From: Pseudolabrys sp.
GTDB lineage: Bacteria > Pseudomonadota > Alphaproteobacteria > Rhizobiales > Xanthobacteraceae
Reading direction: 5' to 3'
DNA length: 6,138 nt
Assembly (NCBI GenBank): GCA_019246455.1
Contig: JAFAQJ010000067.1
Span: 1 to 6,138 of the forward strand
Shown one piece after another: positions 1-5,028 of this stretch (position 1 is the first letter of the stretch; the number at the start of each line of letters is the position of its first letter). The position numbers were made by a program, and so were the translations under genes. The notes under the pieces were generated by a model, which searched no databases, was not told the origin of the DNA, and worked only from the letters and a program-made list of their open reading frames with translations.

Positions 1-717
1 GACGTCATCCTTGAAATCTGGAAGCGTGACACGCCCTACGACATCGACCTGCCAGGCAATCGCTACAAGGTCGCGATCAACAAGACGCCAGCGTTGCAGT
101 TCGGCGTTGGCTATATGGCCAAGCCGTTCCAGAAGCCGCGACCCGAAATCGTCGGCACTGTCGTGGCACCATTCTCACCGGGTGTCGTGCTGATGGGCAA
201 GCGAGACTTCCATCCTCTGTCCGCGAACTTCCTGTTGCCGGATCACCTGAAATCGCACTGGCAAAGCTACGCGAAGGGCAAGACCGAGGTCGGTCAGAAA
301 GCCAGCGTTTCCGACTGGCGCGTGGCGCGGAACATCTTTGTCGCCGATGACGACAGCGCGGCGTTACGTTACGGGCGCGAGGATGCCAACAGTCCCTACC
401 GCTTCTACTTCTCGCAGATGGGCGGCAAGATGAAGCGCTCCAACCGGCTTTACGTCTTCAAGACGCACAAGGATCAGCCGGACGATGAAATCACGCACGA
501 CTACATCATGGATCGTTGTGTGATCTTCGGGACGGTCAACAAGGTGGTCGACTCGATCCTGGCGTTGCGTGAGCAGATCGGCGACTTCGGCGAACTGGTC
601 TATGCCGGCATGGATTGGGCCGATCCCGCCCTCGGCAAGCGCTCGATGCAATTGATGGCCGAAGAAGTGATGCCGCGTGTCAACGCGGCAATCGGCAAGT
701 CGGTCGCGGCAGAATAA
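1..717 (+). CDS. LLM-class flavin-dependent oxidoreductase (luciferase-like monooxygenase), 5'-truncated
   Basis: The frame is open from base 1 to the TAA at 715-717, giving 238 residues with no convincing internal start, so the gene begins upstream of the window. The piece matches the C-terminal two thirds of the bacterial-luciferase-like (alpha/beta-barrel) family. It opens with the helix DVILEIWKRD and the segment YDIDLPGNRYKV, which is the usual 'I..IW...P....G.....' region before the substrate loop. Later comes DWRVARNIFVADDD, the typical 'WR.AR..FVADTD..A' strand-turn of LimB-like members. The C-terminus has GTVNKVVDSILALREQIGDFGELVY, matching the 'G.p..V...l..l....g.fg.l' helix, followed by W-x-D near the end. 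Family members use FMNH2 (supplied by a reductase) and O2 to oxidise small organic substrates in the cytoplasm. The family is usually about 340-390 residues, so roughly 110-140 N-terminal residues are missing. Substrate cannot be told from this part. The gene converges on the next one with a 3-base gap. Confidence 0.85.
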   Translation, partial: DVILEIWKRDTPYDIDLPGNRYKVAINKTPALQFGVGYMAKPFQKPRPEIVGTVVAPFSPGVVLMGKRDFHPLSANFLLPDHLKSHWQSYAKGKTEVGQKASVSDWRVARNIFVADDDSAALRYGREDANSPYRFYFSQMGGKMKRSNRLYVFKTHKDQPDDEITHDYIMDRCVIFGTVNKVVDSILALREQIGDFGELVYAGMDWADPALGKRSMQLMAEEVMPRVNAAIGKSVAAE

Positions 718-720
718 CCG

Positions 721-1815
721 CTAGCGCTTGGACGCCGGCGGCAACGGCGAGGACGAAATCACCGAACCGTTCGATGGCGTTGGAAGCGCAGCGGCCGACG
801 GGGCCAGTGGCGCCGCGCCATTTTGCCCCGGTACCACGCCCGCAGCCGACGCGGTCGTCGACGAGGCACCGCCCGGCAACACCACGACGCGTGTACCGAC
901 CTGAACGCGGCTGTAGAGATCCTCGACGTCTTCGTTGAGCATCCCGACACAACCCGACGACACGAATTTGCCGATGGTCGAGGGCTGGTTGGTGCCGTGG
1001 ATGCGGTAAACCGTTTTGCCGAGATACATCGCGCGCGCACCGAGTGGATTGCCCGGCCCGCCAGCGGTGAAGCGCGGCAGATAGGGCTGACGCTCGATCA
1101 TCTCGGACGGCGGGAACCAATCCGGCCATTCCTTCATCTTGCTGATGCGCTCGGTGCCGGCCCAAGTGAAGCCTTCGCGGCCGACGCGCACGCCGTAGCG
1201 GATCGCCTTGCCGCCGCCGAGCACGAGATAGAGATAGGTATTGGCTGTATCGACGATGAGCGTGCCGGCCGGTTCCTTGGTTTGATAGTCCACCAGTTGG
1301 CGTTTGAGATTGGGCGGCAGTTCTTTCGGCTCGCCCGTCTCCGGCTGATCTTCCGGCGGCAACGTGGCCACCGATACCGGTGGCGGTTCCTTGGCGGCAG
1401 CCGGGGCACGACCGATCTCCGCCGGCGGACGCACGATGTCCGGGTTATTATTGATCGGAGCGTTCACCTGCGGCGGCAGGCCTTGCTGCTGCTGCGGCAG
1501 GCCCGGAGGTGGCAAACCGGCATCGGCCTCCTGCGCATCGGGCGTGATGCGGCTCGGCGCGCCGGGCACGGCACCTTGCGCGGTCTGGGGCGAGTATTGT
1601 TGGACGCGGCGGCGCGGATAGACCGGTTGGTCGTCTTCTTCTTCGTCGCTCCACGACGGACCCGGCATCCGGTACCAACCCGGCGCCGGTGGAGCGTCAC
1701 GATAATAGCCGGGTGGCGGATAACCCTGCGCCCACGCAGGACCAGTCAGCACAATCATCGGGCTAGCGGCACACGTAGCGAGGGCCGCTAAAAGCAGATC
1801 GGTCCGGCGGAACAT
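721..1815 (-). CDS. Secreted L,D-transpeptidase (YkuD domain)
   Basis: Start chosen at ATG 1815-1813 (364 residues). It is preceded by an AGGGTGG ribosome site three bases upstream, and the new N-terminus is a clean signal peptide: MFRR, then a hydrophobic stretch, ending GPAWA before Q. A GTG at 1845 would add ten residues of no signal character. After the signal comes a long Pro/Gln/Gly/Tyr-rich linker (about residues 31-170) with an acidic patch (SDEEEDD). The YkuD catalytic domain follows at about 183-313, then an Ala/Ser/Pro-rich tail of about 50 residues. The catalytic motif is visible: His273 (RIHGTNQPSTIG), then SSGC with the nucleophile Cys289, then NEDVEDLY. Enzymes of this family form 3-3 cross-links in peptidoglycan or attach proteins to it, in the periplasm; they are insensitive to most penicillins but sensitive to carbapenems. 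Oddity: the residue two after Cys is Gly291 (codon GGG at 945-943), where most members have Arg. The gene is divergent from the sigma-factor operon. Confidence 0.92.
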   Translation of the reverse strand: MFRRTDLLLAALATCAASPMIVLTGPAWAQGYPPPGYYRDAPPAPGWYRMPGPSWSDEEEDDQPVYPRRRVQQYSPQTAQGAVPGAPSRITPDAQEADAGLPPPGLPQQQQGLPPQVNAPINNNPDIVRPPAEIGRAPAAAKEPPPVSVATLPPEDQPETGEPKELPPNLKRQLVDYQTKEPAGTLIVDTANTYLYLVLGGGKAIRYGVRVGREGFTWAGTERISKMKEWPDWFPPSEMIERQPYLPRFTAGGPGNPLGARAMYLGKTVYRIHGTNQPSTIGKFVSSGCVGMLNEDVEDLYSRVQVGTRVVVLPGGASSTTASAAGVVPGQNGAAPLAPSAAALPTPSNGSVISSSPLPPASKR

Positions 1816-1826
1816 TCGCCACCCTT
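1808..1826 (-). promoter_or_regulatory. Ribosome binding site and start of the transpeptidase gene
   Basis: On the minus strand the bases before ATG 1815 read GAAGGGTGGCGA, so a purine-rich Shine-Dalgarno lies at the proper distance. No such sequence precedes the GTG at 1845. Together with the signal peptide that starts here, this decides the start. Confidence 0.6.
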
Positions 1827-2032
1827 CAGTTGATCTTGCGGGCACTGCATCTCTCAGGATGAAGGCACATTCAAGACGGGAATACGGCTCGAAACGATCA
1901 CAGACCTCTAAATTTCTTGCGACCGTGGCGGGAATGTCCTCTCCGCCTGGGATGGACCCGCCGGTCGGCCCATGTGAGGCAGTGCCGGCCCGAGTACCCT
2001 AGAAAAAATAGATAAGCCAATGACTTAGTGGC

Positions 2033-2049
2033 CTCGAGCGAAGCTCGGG
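2033..2049. repeat. Inverted repeat / small hairpin in the operon leader
   Basis: The bases CCTCGAGC-GAA-GCTCGGG can form a seven-pair stem (one G-T wobble at 2034/2048) closed by a GAA loop at 2040-2042. No run of T follows, so it is not a standard intrinsic terminator. It could be an RNA hairpin in the 5' leader of the sigma-factor mRNA, a dyad operator, or a dispersed repeat unit. Low weight, since GC-rich DNA yields such stems by chance. Confidence 0.35.
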
Positions 2050-2077
2050 CCATCTGCCGGCTACTTTATCCCCCGCC

Positions 2078-2094
2078 GCAGGTTTTTGGCCTGC
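2078..2094. repeat. Short inverted repeat in the operon leader
   Basis: GCAGG (2078-2082) and CCTGC (2090-2094) are perfect inverted copies around the loop TTTTTGG. The loop, not the 3' side, carries the T run, so this is not a terminator on the plus strand. Possibly an mRNA leader structure about 70 bases before the sigma start; may be chance. Confidence 0.25.
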
Positions 2095-2164
2095 CGCGCG
2101 TTTATTGCGCAGAGCGCGCATTACAATCACCGGATTATTCGCGGATGACGGCCATATCCCTGCG

Positions 2165-2716
2165 ATGGACGAGCAGAGCGACGAAGCGCCTGACGAGGTG
2201 CTTATGGCCCGCACCGCGGGCGGCGACGAGCGTGCCTTTCGCGCGCTCGCGCGACGTCACGTGCCGCATGTCATCGCGCTGGCGCGCGGCATTCTGCGCA
2301 ACGGTGCCGACGCCGAGGACGTTGCGCAGGAAGCCATGCTGCGGGTCTGGACCCATGCGCCGCGCTGGAAACCCATTGCGCCGTTTCGCGCCTGGCTCAG
2401 GCGCGTCGTCGTCAATCTGTGTCTCGATCGCAAACGCAAGATCGGCTTTTCGCCGCTCGAAGCCGCCGGCGACGTGGTCGACGCGGCGCCCGACGCCGCC
2501 GCGCGGCGTGAGGCCAGGGACGAGGAACGCCAGCTCGATGTCGCGATCGATCGGCTTCCGGATCGCCAGCGCGCGGCGATCGTACTCACTTATCACGAGG
2601 GCTTGAGCAATGCGCAAACCGCCGAGGCTCTCGATACAACGGTCAAGGCCGTCGAAACTTTGTTGGTACGCGCCAAGCAGGCTTTGCGCGAGGCGCTCGG
2701 CGCCAAAATCGATTGA
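2165..2716 (+). CDS. ECF (sigma-70 family, group 4) RNA polymerase sigma factor
   Basis: A 183-residue protein with the two-domain layout of ECF sigma factors. Region 2 spans about residues 11-91 (DEVLMARTAGGDERAF; core-binding helix DAEDVAQEAMLRVW at 49-62; FRAWLRRVVVNLCLDRKRK at 74-92, the -10 recognition part). A charged Ala/Arg/Asp linker follows, then region 4 at about 122-177 with AIDRLPDRQRAAIVLTYHEG and a helix-turn-helix (LSNAQTAEALDTTVKAVETL) for the -35 element. It directs core RNA polymerase to a small regulon, most likely including this operon. Start is uncertain. ATG 2165 keeps the whole first helix but has no clear ribosome site; TTG 2105 would add 20 residues unlike the family; ATG 2204 has a GAGG five bases upstream but cuts into the first conserved helix. 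The next gene follows after 13 bases, as expected for a cognate anti-sigma factor. There is no C-terminal extension. Confidence 0.92.
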   Translation: MDEQSDEAPDEVLMARTAGGDERAFRALARRHVPHVIALARGILRNGADAEDVAQEAMLRVWTHAPRWKPIAPFRAWLRRVVVNLCLDRKRKIGFSPLEAAGDVVDAAPDAAARREARDEERQLDVAIDRLPDRQRAAIVLTYHEGLSNAQTAEALDTTVKAVETLLVRAKQALREALGAKID

Positions 2717-2732
2717 AGGGGTTTAAGTCATG
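2714..2732 (+). promoter_or_regulatory. Ribosome binding site of the putative anti-sigma gene
   Basis: The stop of the sigma gene (TGA 2714-2716) is followed by AAGGGG at 2716-2721, eight bases before ATG 2730. This fixes the start of the small membrane protein and shows close operon spacing. Confidence 0.55.
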
Positions 2733-3068
2733 AGTGACCGGATGGACTATCTGCTGTCGCGTCATTTTGCCCGCCAAACCGACGGCGACGACCATGCAGC
2801 CGCGCGCGTCATGACGCGACTCACTCATGCATTGCCGCGACAAAAGACGGGTCTGATCGGATATTTGCCCGCGGTCTTGCTGAATTTGGATTTGGCCCCC
2901 GCCTGGCCACGAGTCGTTGCGCTTGCCGCCTGCGCAATGCTCGGTTTCTTCGTCGGGCTCGCCGGCTTCGACGGCCGCATCGATGACGCCAACGCGCGTT
3001 ACGCCGTTGCGTCGAGCGATTTGTCCGCCGTGTTTGAACCTGAAACTCTGACCGGAGCCCGGCCGTGA
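2730..3068 (+). CDS. Small single-pass membrane protein, probable anti-sigma factor
   Basis: 112 residues. I do not recognise a named family. What can be seen: a soluble, mildly basic N-terminal part (1-57) with the helix-like MDYLLSRHFARQ and AAARVMTRLTHALP; one hydrophobic segment at about 59-80 (RVVALAACAMLGFFVGLAGF); and a short acidic tail (81-112) containing DLSAVFEPE. The expected topology is N-terminus in the cytoplasm and tail in the periplasm, like CnrY-type and other small anti-sigma factors that hold an ECF sigma at the membrane. Position supports this: it directly follows the sigma gene and overlaps the sensor-like gene by four bases (GTGA), a sign of coupled translation. It has no His-x3-Cys-x2-Cys zinc motif, and its only cysteine (Cys68) lies in the membrane segment, so it is not a zinc-type anti-sigma. 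Role is inferred from context and topology. Confidence 0.72.
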   Translation: MSDRMDYLLSRHFARQTDGDDHAAARVMTRLTHALPRQKTGLIGYLPAVLLNLDLAPAWPRVVALAACAMLGFFVGLAGFDGRIDDANARYAVASSDLSAVFEPETLTGARP

Positions 3069-3523
3069 GTGTCGCGGCATTGACCGGCGTTCGCACCGAC
3101 CGCTCACGCTGGCTGTTGCTCGGCTCGCTGGCGCTCAACCTATTTTTTATCGGTGTGGCGATTGCGATGTTCGTGCGGCAACCGCCGCCGGCCGACCGCA
3201 GCATCTCGACGCGCATCGAGCGGCTCGCGGCGGCTCTGCCCGAGCCGGATGCGGTTGTGCTGCGCGGGAAATACCAGGCCAATCGTGCGGCTGTCGACAA
3301 CGCCCGCGCCGATTACGAGAAATCGCGGGAGGTTATTCGTGCCACACTGCGCACCGAGCCGTTCGACAGCGCGGCGATGCGCGCGGCGATGAACACGACG
3401 CGCGCCGCGCGGCAGAATTTCGACCAATTGCTGCAGGATGTGATTTTGGCGGCCGCGGGGGATATGTCACAAGCCGGCCGCAACCGTCTGGCGAATTACG
3501 GAACGCAACAGAACAATAGATAA
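3065..3523 (+). CDS. Membrane-anchored periplasmic sensor-like protein (heavy-metal-sensor / Spy-CnrX type)
   Basis: 152 residues from GTG 3065, whose first base is the last sense-codon base of the preceding gene and whose last two bases begin that gene's TGA, so translation is coupled. A hydrophobic anchor lies at about 16-37 (WLLLGSLALNLFFIGVAIAMFV), followed by a Pro-rich spacer (QPPPAD) and an all-helical periplasmic part. It carries two degenerate repeats of the LTxxQ/'metal-resist' kind: ALPEPDAVVLRGKYQANR at about 57-74 and DMSQAGRNRLANY at about 133-145, separated by a long charged helix with many Arg, Ala and Glu (75-125). Length and order match periplasmic heavy-metal-sensor proteins found beside ECF sigma genes, and CnrX (about 148 residues). 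Such proteins sense ligands or stress in the periplasm and pass the signal to the small anti-sigma. Oddity: the protein contains no His and no Cys, so CnrX-style metal coordination is not possible; Met105, Met109 and Met134 are the only soft ligands. Confidence 0.72.
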   Translation: MSVAALTGVRTDRSRWLLLGSLALNLFFIGVAIAMFVRQPPPADRSISTRIERLAAALPEPDAVVLRGKYQANRAAVDNARADYEKSREVIRATLRTEPFDSAAMRAAMNTTRAARQNFDQLLQDVILAAAGDMSQAGRNRLANYGTQQNNR

Positions 3524-3543
3524 GGCCGGACGCTGCGCGTTTA

Positions 3544-5028
3544 GTGAAAGTATCGGTAATGGGTCTGGGGAGGCGAGGTTCGGCATTCGGAGCGACGCTG
3601 CGTCCGCGCGGCGTCATTTCATTGCTTTACGGGATCGTCCTCATGCAACCGCTCGGCGGCTGCCTCCTGGTCGGATCGGAAAAACCGGAGCCGGCGCTTG
3701 ATATCCCGGCGGCCTATAGCAACGGTCCGCGCTCAGAAGTCGCGGCCGAGGCGGCGCTGCCTCCGCTCGACTGGTGGCGCTCGTTCCGCTCCGCCGAATT
3801 GACCGAGATCATCGAGCAGGCGCGCGTCGCCAACCTCGATATCGCCGCCGCGGTCGCCCGCATCGTCCAGGCCGATGCCCAGGCCCGCATCACTGGCGCA
3901 GCGTTGCTCCCGAGCCTCGATCTCAATGCCGATGCAACGCGTTCGCAGCCTTCCAAAACGGCCAGCGGCAGCGGCACGCCCAGGAACCTCATCACTGCGA
4001 CGCTGAATGCCAGCTACGAAATCGACTTCTGGGGCAAGAACCGCGCCGCCTTGCGCGCCGCCGAGGAAACGGCGATCGCCAGCCGGTACGACCGGGAAGT
4101 GATCGGCCTGTCGACGGTCGCCGCGGCGGCCAATGCCTACTTCCAGGTGCTGGCGGCGCAAGACCGCTTGCGTGTCGCCAACGACAATCTTGCCAGCGCG
4201 ACACGCGTCCTCAACCTCATCAAGCAGCGGCTCGAGGCCGGCACCGCGTCCGAACTCGACACCGCCCAGCAAGAAAGCCTGGTCAACACTCAACGCGCCG
4301 CCATTCCACCGCTCCAGCAAACACTCGCGCTCAACCGCAACGCGCTCGCTCTGTTAATTGCGCGCTCGCCCGAGCATGTCCGTATCCGCGGAGGCTCGCT
4401 ACGCTCGATCGCTGTGCCGCGTATCACGCCCGGTCTGCCGTCCGAGTTATTGGGCCAGCGTCCCGACCTTCGCGAGGCCGAAGCGCAGCTCGCCTCGGCC
4501 AACGCCAATGTCGAGAACGCCCGGGCGCAATTCCTGCCGAGCATTACGCTCACCGGCGATGCCGGCTACTCGAGCCCGGCGCTGCGCACTCTGATCCGTC
4601 CGGAATCCGCGCTGTTCTCCGTGACCGCGGGGCTAACGCAACCGATCTTCGACGGGCTGCGGATCCAAGGCAATCTCGACCTCACTAAGGGCCGCCAGGA
4701 CGAATTGCTGCAGAACTACCGCAAGTCGGTGATCTCTGCATTTGTCGATGTTGAGAATGCGCTGACCTCGGTGCGCGAGACGGCGCGCCGCGAGCAGTTA
4801 CAGCAGGAGGTCGTCAACAGCTCGCGCCGCGCTTTTGACATTTCCGAGCAGCGGTTACGCGAAGGCACTGTCGATCTTGTGACGGTGCTGCAGACGCAGC
4901 AAACGCTGTATCAGGCGCTCGATACCTTGGCGCAAACACGCCTCGCGCGTTTCCAGTCGATCGTGAGCCTCTATCAGGCGCTCGGCGGCGGCTGGTTGCC
5001 GAAACCGGAGGTCGCCGATGCACGGTAG
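3544..5028 (+). CDS. Outer-membrane efflux lipoprotein, NodT family (TolC-like RND outer-membrane factor)
   Basis: 494 residues from GTG 3544. ATG 3559 is an equally possible start (489 residues), with a weak GAAAG site before it. The N-terminus is a lipoprotein signal: hydrophobic ISLLYGIVLMQP, then lipobox LGGC with Cys40 as the acylated residue. Two outer-membrane-efflux repeats follow. The first covers about 75-270, with PLDWWRSFRSAELTEIIEQA, LLPSLDLNADATRSQ, SYEIDFWGKNRAALRAAE and a long coiled helix with LEAGTASELDTAQQE. The second covers about 300-485, with the family signature GQRPDLREAEAQLASANANV (304-323), FLPSITLTGDAGY, LTQPIFDG (364-371) and LREGTVDLVTVLQTQQTLYQA. The trimer forms the outer-membrane channel and periplasmic tunnel of a tripartite pump. 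Length (about 490) is normal. It starts 20 bases after the sensor-like gene and overlaps the adaptor by 11 bases, so it is the third component of the same pump, under control of the upstream sigma unit. Confidence 0.93.
   Translation: MKVSVMGLGRRGSAFGATLRPRGVISLLYGIVLMQPLGGCLLVGSEKPEPALDIPAAYSNGPRSEVAAEAALPPLDWWRSFRSAELTEIIEQARVANLDIAAAVARIVQADAQARITGAALLPSLDLNADATRSQPSKTASGSGTPRNLITATLNASYEIDFWGKNRAALRAAEETAIASRYDREVIGLSTVAAAANAYFQVLAAQDRLRVANDNLASATRVLNLIKQRLEAGTASELDTAQQESLVNTQRAAIPPLQQTLALNRNALALLIARSPEHVRIRGGSLRSIAVPRITPGLPSELLGQRPDLREAEAQLASANANVENARAQFLPSITLTGDAGYSSPALRTLIRPESALFSVTAGLTQPIFDGLRIQGNLDLTKGRQDELLQNYRKSVISAFVDVENALTSVRETARREQLQQEVVNSSRRAFDISEQRLREGTVDLVTVLQTQQTLYQALDTLAQTRLARFQSIVSLYQALGGGWLPKPEVADAR
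5007..5020 (+). promoter_or_regulatory. Ribosome binding site of the adaptor gene, inside the upstream gene
   Basis: GGAGG at 5007-5011 lies six bases before ATG 5018. It is the strongest Shine-Dalgarno in the operon, sits inside the end of the outer-membrane-factor gene and decides the adaptor start. Confidence 0.65.

Larger units (their letters stand above)
1816..2164. other. Divergent intergenic region between transpeptidase and sigma-factor operon
   Basis: About 350 bases without a credible gene. It must hold the promoters for both the minus-strand transpeptidase and the plus-strand efflux operon. Visible items: two copies of GGGAAT (1878-1883 and 1930-1935), which resemble ECF-type -35 elements but have no convincing -10 partner; an A-rich block at 2001-2015 (AGAAAAAATAGATAA), the most AT-rich spot of the window; and hairpins at 2033-2049, 2078-2094 and 2106-2120. 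I could not place a sigma-70 promoter with confidence on either strand. Short frames through this stretch have no ribosome site or family resemblance. Confidence 0.6.

Noticed and set aside
823..1791. A 322-residue plus-strand open frame
   Set aside because: It lies antisense to the transpeptidase, whose signal peptide, YkuD motif and ribosome site are clear. The frame is Arg/His-rich and low in family resemblance, typical of the opposite strand of GC-rich genes.
1878..1935. GGGAAT words as defined ECF promoters
   Set aside because: No matching -10 word (such as CGTT or GTC) is found 16-17 bases downstream of either copy, so I do not annotate a promoter.
2105..2164. TTG start adding 20 residues to the sigma factor
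   Set aside because: The added residues do not resemble the start of ECF sigma factors, no ribosome site precedes the TTG, and the dyad at 2106-2120 would lie at the start codon. Not fully excluded.
1999..2214. A 71-residue minus-strand frame reaching into the intergenic region
   Set aside because: It overlaps the start of the sigma factor, has no ribosome site and no recognisable content; most of it is the reverse of the sigma leader.
3065..3523. Naming the sensor-like gene cnrX, the small gene cnrY and the sigma gene cnrH
   Set aside because: The layout is similar, but the metal-binding His residues are missing, the regulator order differs, and the efflux genes look like drug-type components, so the names would imply an unsupported function.
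3733..4320. A 195-residue minus-strand frame
   Set aside because: Shadow of the NodT-family gene; the plus-strand frame carries all conserved motifs.
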